Origin: Treponema sp.
GTDB lineage: Bacteria; Spirochaetota; Spirochaetia; Treponematales; Breznakiellaceae
Assembly: GCA_031266695.1 (NCBI GenBank)
Contig: JAISAK010000154.1
Span: 1-8,330, forward strand
Length of the DNA stretch: 8,330 nucleotides
Direction of reading: 5' to 3'
The notes beneath the pieces are model-generated. The model was not told where the DNA came from, made no database searches, and saw only the letters and a program-made list of their open reading frames with translations. Made by a program: the position numbers and the translations under genes. Every line of letters begins with the position of its first letter. Positions within the stretch are counted from its first letter, which is position 1. Shown in pieces: positions 1-6,944 of this stretch.

Positions 1-549
1 TTTTTGTTGTCCGTTGATAAAACCGCCCGCGATACGGCCGCCCATAACATTATTCAAAGCTACGCAGGATATTTTTTTTGACCTGGGAATACAGTTCATG
101 AGCACAAAAGGGATACCCCTGTTTTCAAGCAGCGCGACAGCTTCGGATTTTTCAGAAACCGGCGCCAGGAGTACGCCGTCAACCCGGCTGGAAATCATGG
201 AACGAACCAGGGAACTCTCCCGTTCCGCAATCCAGCGGGAACTGCAAAGAAGCATTGAACATCCGGCAGCCGAAATGACGCTGTCTATACCTTCCGCGAT
301 TTCGATGAAAAAAAAATTGGACAACTCATCAATGATAACTCCGACGGTCCTGGTAGAACTTCCCGCAAGACTCTGGGCCAGGCTGTTGGGTATATAACCG
401 GAATGTTCAATGATGGTGAGAATTTTATCTCTCGTGCCCTTTTTTACCAGTGAGGGTTTTGAAATAACCCTGGAAACGGTGGACTTTGAAACACCGGCTG
501 CCCGAGCGACATCTGCTATAGTAATTTCCCTGTTCATGTTTCTTGACAT
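1..549 (-). CDS. LacI/GalR-family transcriptional repressor, N-terminal part (cut by left edge)
   Basis: The frame reads from an ATG at 549 down to base 1 with no stop, giving the first 183 residues of a protein that is usually about 330-350 long. Residues 9-30 form the LacI-type helix-turn-helix (ITIADVARAAGVSKSTVSRV). Residues 51-63 match the hinge helix (GYIPNSLAQSLAG), with L61 at the place of the leucine that family members insert into the operator centre. From residue 68 (TVGVIIDELSNFFF) the sugar-binding, periplasmic-binding-protein-like core begins; the usual NPFF is NFFF here. An in-frame ATG at 537 (residue 5) is an alternative start. Neither start has a strong Shine-Dalgarno sequence. 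The gene is divergent from the kinase operon and shares its control region, so it most likely represses that operon and itself. The effector is not readable from the part shown; a sugar or sugar phosphate is the family norm. Confidence 0.95.
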   Translation of the reverse strand, partial: MSRNMNREITIADVARAAGVSKSTVSRVISKPSLVKKGTRDKILTIIEHSGYIPNSLAQSLAGSSTRTVGVIIDELSNFFFIEIAEGIDSVISAAGCSMLLCSSRWIAERESSLVRSMISSRVDGVLLAPVSEKSEAVALLENRGIPFVLMNCIPRSKKISCVALNNVMGGRIAGGFINGQQK

Positions 550-571
550 ACAGTATACTTTAGATTATTAT
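543..571 (+). promoter_or_regulatory. Sigma70-like promoter for the kinase operon
   Basis: TTGACA at 543-548 is followed by 17 bases and TATTAT at 566-571. This is a perfect -35 box and a -10 box with four of six consensus bases at ideal spacing. A better -10 hexamer, TATAAT at 569-574, lies 20 bases from the same -35. Transcription would start near 578-580, leaving a leader of about 50 bases before the ATG at 631. The -35 box overlaps the first codons of the divergent repressor gene. Confidence 0.65.
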
Positions 572-577
572 AATCTA
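561..577. repeat. AT-rich 17-bp palindrome over the -10 boxes
   Basis: TAGATTATTATAATCTA has two perfect 8-base arms (TAGATTAT and ATAATCTA) around one central T. It contains the candidate -10 boxes of both strands. It may simply be a symmetrical bidirectional -10 region, or it may be a second protein-binding site next to the operator at 585-600; the sequence alone cannot decide. Confidence 0.5.
567..572 (-). promoter_or_regulatory. Probable -10 box of the divergent repressor gene
   Basis: Read on the minus strand, 572-567 is TATAAT, a perfect -10 hexamer. No good -35 sits 17 bases upstream; that place (595-590) is ACCGGT, inside the operator palindrome. Transcription would start near 560, giving a leader of only about 11 bases before the ATG at 549. 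A second minus-strand candidate (TTGTAG at 580-575, 17 bases, TATACT at 557-552) would start inside the gene and serve only the ATG at 537. Operator binding at 585-600 would cover the -35 region, so autorepression is expected. Confidence 0.4.
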
Positions 578-584
578 CAACTGT

Positions 585-600
585 TTGCAACCGGTTGCAA
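585..600. promoter_or_regulatory. LacI-family operator (perfect 16-bp palindrome)
   Basis: TTGCAACCGGTTGCAA is a perfect inverted repeat with no spacer and a central CG step, the form typical of LacI/GalR-family operators. It begins about 6 bases after the predicted start of the plus-strand transcript and covers the -35 region of the minus-strand promoter. A repressor bound here could therefore block both directions. The adjacent LacI-type gene is the obvious ligand (inference from position and form). I noticed no second full copy in the window. Confidence 0.8.
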
Positions 601-630
601 TATGTATCGTAAAAAGGTCTTTTGGTTAAC

Positions 631-2568
631 ATGAATTTGAATAATTTTTTGCCTTACAAAAAGCCCCCCTCCATTGCGGTGATAGGCGACATCTGCCTGG
701 ATCTCTACTACTTTATCGAGGAAAAGGGCGCGGAAGTCTCGGTAGAAACAGGGCTCCAGGCGTGCTCGGTTTTTAAAACCAAGCAGCTTCCCGGAGGGGC
801 CGGAAATACGGCTGTCAACTGCGCCGGTCTTGGCGCGGGGAGGACGGATCTCTACGGTATTATCGGGAATGACTGCTGGGGCAGGATAGTCCTCGATCTC
901 CTGATCCAAAAAGGCATCGGAACTTCGGGCGTCCTGGTACAGAATGAAGAGTGGCAGACCCATGTGTATCACAAAATATATTCAGGCCGGAACGAGCTTC
1001 CCCGATATGATATGGGAAATAAAAACCACCCCCGGGAAGAAACAATAGATCGTCTTTTGTTCCTTCTTGAGAAACAGCTCGATAATTACGACTGCGTTAT
1101 TATAAACGAGCAGGTTCCTTCAGGCCTGCACGCGCATTACTTTCAGGAAAAATTGGCAGCCTTTATTGCCTCAAACCGGGATAAGGTTACATGGTTTTCG
1201 GACTGTAGAAAACTCAATAACCGTTATGATCATACTATACGTAAACTTAACAACAGGGAAGCGGAAGAAATATTGAAAGCCCGGGGGATAGCTCCACAGC
1301 AGGCGGCGGACTACCGCTTTGCCGTGAAAAAGCTTTTTGAGATGTGGGGGCTTCCGGTGGTGATGACCCTCGGGGAAGACGGCGCCGTTGTGCAGGACGA
1401 AAACGGCTGTACCGGGATAAACAGCCTTCACTTTACAAAGGAGATAGATATTGTCGGCGCCGGTGATGCGTTCCTTGCGGGGCTTGTTACCGCCTGGGGC
1501 GCGGGGATTCCTATTCGGGACGCTGCCTTGATAGGTACTTTTTCCGCCGGGGTTTCCCTGGGGAGGCTTTATGAAACAGGATGCCCCACAATAGAAGAAG
1601 TCATTGCCCTGGCGGAGGAAGGGGACTTCAATTACAATTCGCGCCTCGCCCGTAACGAAACCCTTGCCTGCTTCGCCCCCGGAACGGATATTGAAATTAT
1701 TAATATTGAAACAGGCCGCCGCGGCGGTTTCCCCGATGCCGCGATTTTCGATCATGACGGTACTGTCTCTGTACTGCGTCAGGGCTGGGAAGCGGTGATG
1801 CATACCGTGATGGTCAATGCTGTTTTAGGCAGAATAAGAGGGAATTCTTCCGTCCCAAAAGCCGGGGCTCCGGCGGTTAAAAGTGATGAACTTGCCCGCA
1901 TAAACCAGGCCGTTTCTTCGGTGATCGAAAAGACCACCGGCGTTCAGACCCTGGCTCAAATGTACCGGCTGCGGGACATGGTTATCTCCTTCGGTTATGT
2001 AAAAGAAGAAGACCTGCTCCCGCCTGAAGAATACAAGCATATTTATAATCAGGCATTGCTCGATTCTATGGAAAAGCGGCTCGAAGGAGTCCGCACGGGC
2101 AGGCTGTCCGTTGAGGACGTAACTATCAAGGGAGCGGCGGCTTTTCTTAAAAGTCTCGCAAAGGCCGGAACGAAACTCTATCTTGCCAGCGGTACTGACG
2201 AGGAAGACCTCCGCCGGGAAGCGCGGCTCCTGGGTTACGCGGATCTTTTTACCGGCGGCATACACGGTTCTGTAGGAGATATAAAGAACGATCCCAAAAA
2301 GATAGTTGTACAGAACATCATCGCGGAAATAAAGGCCGCCGGAGGAACATGCGGCGAAGGCCGTGTAGTGGTTTTTGGCGATGGTCCTGTGGAGATGCGG
2401 GAAGCGAAAAAAGCGGGCCTTTTTGCCATCGGCGTATTGAGTGATGAAAGACAACGCTACGGCCGTAATGTTTCCAAGAGGGAACGCCTTATTCTTGGGG
2501 GGGCCGATATTTTAATCCCCGATTTTTCATGGGGCGGGAACATGGCGCGTCTTCTTGGATGGGAGTGA
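631..2568 (+). CDS. Bifunctional PfkB/RfaE-like sugar kinase fused to HAD-family phosphatase
   Basis: The protein has 645 residues from the ATG at 631. Residues about 13-330 are a ribokinase/PfkB-fold kinase. The N-terminal strand (IAVIGDICLDLYY), the PGGAGN substrate/anion motif at 54-59, and the GAGD motif at 276-279 with catalytic base D279 are all present. The start and the ELPRYD stretch near 122-127 resemble the kinase half of heptose-7-phosphate kinase/adenylyltransferase (HldE/RfaE). Residues about 369-645 are a HAD hydrolase: motif I FDHDGT with D374 and D376, motif II ASGT with S520, motif III lysine near 556-557, and motif IV FGDGPVE with D584 and E588. About 140 residues between motifs I and II would form a helical cap. 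The ATP-dependent product of the kinase may be dephosphorylated by the HAD half; the substrate is unknown. An in-frame TTG at 622 would add three residues. AAAGG at 613-617 is 13 bases from the ATG but only 4 from the TTG, so the start is not settled. It is the first gene of a two-gene operon. Confidence 0.9.
   Translation: MNLNNFLPYKKPPSIAVIGDICLDLYYFIEEKGAEVSVETGLQACSVFKTKQLPGGAGNTAVNCAGLGAGRTDLYGIIGNDCWGRIVLDLLIQKGIGTSGVLVQNEEWQTHVYHKIYSGRNELPRYDMGNKNHPREETIDRLLFLLEKQLDNYDCVIINEQVPSGLHAHYFQEKLAAFIASNRDKVTWFSDCRKLNNRYDHTIRKLNNREAEEILKARGIAPQQAADYRFAVKKLFEMWGLPVVMTLGEDGAVVQDENGCTGINSLHFTKEIDIVGAGDAFLAGLVTAWGAGIPIRDAALIGTFSAGVSLGRLYETGCPTIEEVIALAEEGDFNYNSRLARNETLACFAPGTDIEIINIETGRRGGFPDAAIFDHDGTVSVLRQGWEAVMHTVMVNAVLGRIRGNSSVPKAGAPAVKSDELARINQAVSSVIEKTTGVQTLAQMYRLRDMVISFGYVKEEDLLPPEEYKHIYNQALLDSMEKRLEGVRTGRLSVEDVTIKGAAAFLKSLAKAGTKLYLASGTDEEDLRREARLLGYADLFTGGIHGSVGDIKNDPKKIVVQNIIAEIKAAGGTCGEGRVVVFGDGPVEMREAKKAGLFAIGVLSDERQRYGRNVSKRERLILGGADILIPDFSWGGNMARLLGWE
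2561..2565 (+). promoter_or_regulatory. Ribosome binding site that sets the start of the second operon gene
   Basis: GGGAG ends 8 bases before the ATG at 2574 and overlaps the last codons of the kinase gene. This favours 2574 over an in-frame ATG at 2529, which would lie deep inside the upstream gene. The arrangement suggests translational coupling. Confidence 0.6.
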
Positions 2569-2573
2569 GAGAA

Positions 2574-3734
2574 ATGGGAAAACAGTTTGATCCTTCGCGG
2601 CTCACAAGCAGTCCTTTAAGAGAGCGGTTAAGCAAAGTAGAAATTGAAGCCGCCGCCGAGGCAGCCGAAGCCGGCGTTTGTATCGGGACATCGGACGGCA
2701 GGGACAAGAAACCGGTTTCGCCGATCCTTGAAGAACAAGCGGAAAAGATAACTCAGGAAATCATTGCCGCCCGAAAGAAAGGCGCTTCGGTTATCTGCGC
2801 TTTCGGCGCCCACTCAATAAAGAACGGCCTTGGCAGACTCCTCGGAAATATGTTGAATAAAGGCTGGTTTACCCATTTGGCGTCAAACGGCGCCGCCGTT
2901 ATTCATGACTGGGAATTTTCCTTTCTTGGAAAAAGCAGTGAAGATGTGCGTAAAAACGTGAGCCTCGGTCGTTTCGGCACCTGGGAAGAGACCGGCCTTT
3001 ACATCAATCTGGCTCTGGCGGCAGGCGCCTTTGAAGGCCTCGGTTACGGCGCGGCGGTAGGCAGCATGATCCTGAAAAACGGCATTGTTATTCCTGAACG
3101 AGAAGAACTTCTTGATACGGCGCGAGACTTTCTGAAAACAAAAGACCGCGCCCTTCCCTGCCCGAATGCCGCCGGCGCCGCGGCGGCGCTCGATTTCTAT
3201 GAACTCATTGAAAAACTTCGCATCCCCTCAGGCTTTCTTTCTATAGCGCATCCCTGGAGTTCTTACAGCGCTCTTGCCGCCGCTTGCGGGGCAGGAAAGC
3301 CTTTTACCTGCCATCCCATGTTTGGCCATGACATTATCTACACCCACCGGGCAAACCGCGGAGCGGTTGTCGGCCGCGGCGCCGAGCGGGATTTCCTGGA
3401 ATACGTGTCAAGCGTAGAAGGCCTTGAAGGCGGGGTGTATCTTTCCGTAGGCTCGGCGGTAATGTCGCCTATGGTTTTTGAGAAGGCCCTGTCCATGGCC
3501 CGGAATGCCCTGGGCGGAGAAGGAACCATAAGGAACTGCGGCATTTATGTCGTGGATCTGCAGGAAGCGGCCTGGGACTGGCGGGCCGGGGAGCCCCCCA
3601 TGGATAACCCCGCTTACTACCTCAGATTCATGAAAACCTTCAATCGTATGGGCTGCCGCGTAAATTATATCCAGGCGGACAACCGGGATTTCTTTACGGC
3701 TCTTTACCGCCGCCTGGAGAAAAGCGCGGCGTGA
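2574..3734 (+). CDS. Conserved-looking protein of unknown function, partner of the kinase-phosphatase
   Basis: The protein has 386 residues from the ATG at 2574, five bases after the kinase stop, so the two genes are surely co-transcribed and probably used together. I do not recognise a characterised family with confidence. No signal peptide or membrane segment is visible, so it should be cytoplasmic. Motif-like blocks are ICAFGAHSIKNGLGRLL (74-90), SNGAAVIHDWEFSFLGKSSE (104-123), GRFGTWEETG (132-141), a block rich in His and Cys (HPWSSYSALAAACGAGKPF at 226-244, then CHPMFGHD at 246-253), and GVYLSVGSAVMSPMVFEKAL (287-306). The Gly-rich alternation suggests a Rossmann-like nucleotide-binding fold. 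From memory, similar proteins sit beside RfaE-like kinases in other bacteria, and a distant link to deoxyhypusine-synthase-like NAD-binding folds is possible; both points are unverified. The conserved-looking H80, H111, D112, E139 and H252 could be catalytic or metal-binding residues, but this is inference. Confidence 0.85.
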   Translation: MGKQFDPSRLTSSPLRERLSKVEIEAAAEAAEAGVCIGTSDGRDKKPVSPILEEQAEKITQEIIAARKKGASVICAFGAHSIKNGLGRLLGNMLNKGWFTHLASNGAAVIHDWEFSFLGKSSEDVRKNVSLGRFGTWEETGLYINLALAAGAFEGLGYGAAVGSMILKNGIVIPEREELLDTARDFLKTKDRALPCPNAAGAAAALDFYELIEKLRIPSGFLSIAHPWSSYSALAAACGAGKPFTCHPMFGHDIIYTHRANRGAVVGRGAERDFLEYVSSVEGLEGGVYLSVGSAVMSPMVFEKALSMARNALGGEGTIRNCGIYVVDLQEAAWDWRAGEPPMDNPAYYLRFMKTFNRMGCRVNYIQADNRDFFTALYRRLEKSAA

Positions 3735-3752
3735 TAATGCCGGCGGCGCTTT
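3721..3752. terminator. Possible stem-loop between convergent genes
   Basis: AAAGCGC (3721-3727) pairs perfectly with GCGCTTT (3746-3752). GGC (3728-3730) can extend the stem with GCC (3739-3741) if GGCG bulges out. The hairpin spans the stop of the plus-strand gene and the gap before the end of the convergent mannosidase gene. No proper T-run follows on the plus strand. Reading minus, the stem is followed by CTTTTCTCC, a weak T-tract. It could act as a poor bidirectional terminator. Confidence 0.3.
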
Positions 3753-3761
3753 GGGATCGGA

Positions 3762-6700
3762 TCATAGTTTTATTCTGAAAGTGACCAGTTCAAAGGGTTT
3801 AAGTTCCCGCTTTATGATCTGCTGTTTCTTAAAGGTTCCGGCCGGTTCTTCCATGAGGTCCGCCTCAACCCAGCCCAGGATCGGCGCGCTAAATTCAATT
3901 TTAAGGGACGACCGTCCGCCGTGGTTTTCATGAAATCTCAAAATAATGTCTTCCCCGTCCTCGCTTTTCTTGATTGTATCCAGAGCGGCGTCATCAGAAG
4001 TAATCTTTATGAGATCGTCAAGAACAGCCTTTCCCGGAATGGTAACAAGCGGGGCGTTAAGATCCCATGCCAAAGGAATAAGATCGGAAGCATACCAGGG
4101 ATCTTTATGGACATAAACGGCGTAAGTAAAATGGTGAATACCGCGATCCGCATCAGGATCGGGGTTTTCCGCCGATTTTAACAGGGAAAGCCTCATTACC
4201 CCTTCTTTAATATCATAGCCATACTTGCAATCATTCAACAGGGCTATGCCGAATCCTTTTTCGCTGTAATCCGCCCATTGATGGCCCACTACCTCGAACT
4301 GGGCCTCATCCCAACTGGTGCTTCGTGTAGCGGTTCTTTCCAGGCTGCCGTATTGGATCTCGTAACGGGCGGTGATAGAACGGATATTTACCGGGAAGGA
4401 AACCTTGAGGAGTTTCTTCCTTTCCTGCCAATCCACCTCGGTTTCAAAATCGATACGTTTGTGCATCGTATAGAGGATCATGTTCTGGGTGATTTTTGAT
4501 TTATTGTAAGTCCAAACAAAACACACCCTGGTAAAAAGTGCGCCGGTTTCCTCAACCTTTACGGAGACGAGTTTGTCAATGCTCTCGCGCTTGAGATCTA
4601 TGGTAGCTTCAATTTCCCACGCTTCATTTGATCTGGGCCGGTCTTCGAAAATTTGAAGCTCGTTTCCCAGGCCCAGAAGAGTTTCCCGCTTTGTCTCTTT
4701 GTCCCAAAGCGAGGTAAGCTGGCCTTTGTCATTCCACTTTATAGTGTAGAAAGGAGTATCCACCCTGTTTGTTTGAATCGTGAACTTGTTTGTATCTCCT
4801 GTTTTTACAGGCGGAAGTTTTGCGGGAACCGCGTCATACCTTATAATTTCCGTTCCCAAAGGCTCAAGGTCATTGACATACACATAGGCCGCGGGCTCTT
4901 TGGATCGGGAAACCTGAACCGGAACTATTCCCTTAAGCCCGACCGGAACGCTGCCTTTCTCCGGGGCCGGTAGTTTCACCATACCGCCGCGTTTCCATCC
5001 CGCGGTATTGATGATCGTAACCGTATCTTTTGCCTTTTCCGACAAAAGCTCCAAAGCGCCGGCCAGGGCTTCATTACCCAATTCCAACGCGGCATGATGT
5101 TCCTTCCTCGTGTCTTCGTATACTTCCGATATTGAAGAACCGGGTATAATATCATGGAACTGGGCTTTTAAAATGAGCTTCCAGCCCCGGCTGAGTTTTT
5201 CCCATGATTTGCTGTCCCATTTTTTTAATTTTAACGCGGCCAAAGATTGGAGTATTTCAGCATCCCTGTAGAGGAGCTCCAGGAGGCGGTTCATCTTTTT
5301 GGTATAGGCCTGGGAAGTATATGTGCCCCGGTGGAATTCCAGATAGAGTTCCCTGTCCCAATTATGGAGAAGCCGCGCCTTGGCGGGATCGGAAATTGTT
5401 TTATGAAGCCTTTTGAGATAATTATCAACCCGTTCGGTTTTTACCCGCGGAAGCCCCGGTATTTTTGAAACCGCCCGGAAATTTTCCAACATATCCCTGG
5501 TAACCCCTCCGCCGCCGTCTCCATATCCGTAGGATAACAACAGCTCCTGATTCAACGCTTTATCCCGGTAAGTGCCCCAAATACCCTTTATCGTTTTGGG
5601 AGATATTAATCCGTTATAGGTATAATACCAGGCGCTCCCCGCATCATGAGGAGTAGTGATAAAATGCGTCAATATCCGGCTGCCGTCTATACCCGTCCAA
5701 ATAAAGGTGTCGTGAGGCATACGGTTTATTTCATTCCAGCTTATTTTTGTGGTAATGAATGTATTGATTCCTGATTTTTTAAGAATCTGCGGCATTGCCC
5801 AGTTGTACCCGAACACATCAGGAAGCCACAGGAAATCATTATCCACGCCGAATTCCCGCTTGAAGAAACCTTTTCCGTAAAGGATCTGCCGTACCAGAGA
5901 TTCTCCTGAAGGGATATTACAGTCCGCTTCAACCCACATTGAGCCTGAAGCTTCCCAGCGTCCTTCGGCGATCCGTTTTGCCATGGCTCTGAAAAGTTCC
6001 GGGTGATCTTCCTTGATGGAGTCGTAGAGTTGAGCCTGGGTCTGAAGAAAGATATATTCAGGATACCGTTCCATGAGGCGAAGAACCGTATTGAAGGAAC
6101 GCTCCCCCTTTTCGCGGGTGTGCTTGTAGCGCCAGAGCCAGGAAAGGTCGATATGGGTATGCCCAATAATCGAAACCAAAACATCTTCCTGCCTGTGAAC
6201 CGCTTTCAGGGATTTGCGGTAATACGCAAGACACGCGCCAACTGATTTGACAAACTTTTCAGATCCCGGATTGGTGAAATCAAGTAATCTGTACCCCTCC
6301 ACAAGTATATTTTCAAGCCTGCTTTGAATGGGATCATCCGTACTTATTTCTTTTAAAGCGAGAATCATATTTTTAAGCAGATAATAAAGTTCGTCTACCG
6401 AGGTTTCAAGAGTACAAAAGAAAGCGGACTTTATCTGATGATCCATGATACGCCTGGGGCCGCCGCCTTCCAGACCGCTCCAGAGCCTGAAGTCAAAAGT
6501 CTGTCTTTTCCCCGCCCCGGGGGTAAAGAAGACTTCTTTATGGTTGCTGTCCACACCCTGATAAGGAGCTCCATCCACAAAGACGAGTGATTCAAAACCG
6601 GAATTGTAACCGCCGCCGGTAAGGCCAAAGTCAAAGACCCCGAGGACATCCTTTTCCTTCCAATTTTCGGGCGCCTCAAACTCAGCATGAATCCAGAGAT

Positions 6701-6899
6701 ACCTGTCCCGGCCGCTCCAAAACTCACCTAAAGATATTTTCTTTGAAGATTTACCGGGCTTGATAAAACCGGGATAGACAAAATCACGGGGTTCTTCCGT
6801 AGCAAGCAGTTCAGTTACCGGAATAATATTCCGGTACCGAAGCTGTTCCAAAGAACGAATTTCCCCGCTGATCTTTTCAACAATAAAATTCTTGAACAT
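3762..6899 (-). CDS. GH38 alpha-mannosidase, cytosolic (MAN2C1/Ams1-like) type
   Basis: The complete protein has 1045 residues, close to the length of eukaryotic cytosolic alpha-mannosidases of family GH38. Residues 1 to about 235 form an N-terminal region of the kind found in MAN2C1/Ams1-type enzymes. The catalytic domain begins at about 240 with SIIGHTHIDLSWLWR, where H249 and D251 match zinc ligands. WLPDVFGY at 358-365 holds the expected nucleophile and zinc ligand D361. AQFHDIIPGSSISEVYEDT (579-597) supplies the fourth zinc ligand, H582. The helical region containing LEFHRGTYTSQAYTKKMNR (520-538) is typical of the family. Residues from about 625 to the end form the beta-rich C-terminal part. 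No signal peptide is visible, so it should cleave terminal alpha-mannosyl residues from imported oligosaccharides in the cytoplasm. A strong AAAAGGAG lies 6 bases before the ATG at 6899. The gene follows a second GH38-like gene by 45 bases on the same strand and converges on the kinase operon. Confidence 0.95.
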   Translation of the reverse strand: MFKNFIVEKISGEIRSLEQLRYRNIIPVTELLATEEPRDFVYPGFIKPGKSSKKISLGEFWSGRDRYLWIHAEFEAPENWKEKDVLGVFDFGLTGGGYNSGFESLVFVDGAPYQGVDSNHKEVFFTPGAGKRQTFDFRLWSGLEGGGPRRIMDHQIKSAFFCTLETSVDELYYLLKNMILALKEISTDDPIQSRLENILVEGYRLLDFTNPGSEKFVKSVGACLAYYRKSLKAVHRQEDVLVSIIGHTHIDLSWLWRYKHTREKGERSFNTVLRLMERYPEYIFLQTQAQLYDSIKEDHPELFRAMAKRIAEGRWEASGSMWVEADCNIPSGESLVRQILYGKGFFKREFGVDNDFLWLPDVFGYNWAMPQILKKSGINTFITTKISWNEINRMPHDTFIWTGIDGSRILTHFITTPHDAGSAWYYTYNGLISPKTIKGIWGTYRDKALNQELLLSYGYGDGGGGVTRDMLENFRAVSKIPGLPRVKTERVDNYLKRLHKTISDPAKARLLHNWDRELYLEFHRGTYTSQAYTKKMNRLLELLYRDAEILQSLAALKLKKWDSKSWEKLSRGWKLILKAQFHDIIPGSSISEVYEDTRKEHHAALELGNEALAGALELLSEKAKDTVTIINTAGWKRGGMVKLPAPEKGSVPVGLKGIVPVQVSRSKEPAAYVYVNDLEPLGTEIIRYDAVPAKLPPVKTGDTNKFTIQTNRVDTPFYTIKWNDKGQLTSLWDKETKRETLLGLGNELQIFEDRPRSNEAWEIEATIDLKRESIDKLVSVKVEETGALFTRVCFVWTYNKSKITQNMILYTMHKRIDFETEVDWQERKKLLKVSFPVNIRSITARYEIQYGSLERTATRSTSWDEAQFEVVGHQWADYSEKGFGIALLNDCKYGYDIKEGVMRLSLLKSAENPDPDADRGIHHFTYAVYVHKDPWYASDLIPLAWDLNAPLVTIPGKAVLDDLIKITSDDAALDTIKKSEDGEDIILRFHENHGGRSSLKIEFSAPILGWVEADLMEEPAGTFKKQQIIKRELKPFELVTFRIKL

Positions 6900-6905
6900 T
6901 ATTTT

Positions 6906-6913
6906 CTCCTTTT
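6906..6913 (-). promoter_or_regulatory. Strong ribosome binding site of the complete alpha-mannosidase
   Basis: Read on the minus strand, AAAAGGAG is followed by 6 bases (AAAATA) and the ATG at 6899. It is the best Shine-Dalgarno match I see in the window and fixes this start. It implies independent, efficient initiation although the upstream gene ends only 45 bases away. Confidence 0.8.
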
Positions 6914-6944
6914 GGTGTCATATAACCGCGGTTTACTTACCCCG

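Noticed and set aside
14..397. Plus-strand open frame of 127 codons opposite the repressor gene
   Set aside because: The minus strand of the same DNA encodes an unmistakable LacI-family protein; the plus-strand product shows no family features.
1171..2454. Two minus-strand open frames of about 210 codons (1171-1803 and 1825-2454) inside the kinase gene
   Set aside because: They lie opposite conserved kinase and HAD motifs, have no recognisable domains or ribosome binding sites, and are explained as antisense shadows of a GC-rich gene.
2529..2573. Upstream ATG at 2529 as start of the unknown protein
   Set aside because: It would overlap the kinase gene by 40 bases and add residues with no family character; the ATG at 2574 has GGGAG at good spacing.
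5741..6184. Minus-strand open frame of 147 codons inside the alpha-mannosidase gene
   Set aside because: It is in another frame of the same strand, across the GH38 catalytic domain, and its product is low-complexity and without motifs.
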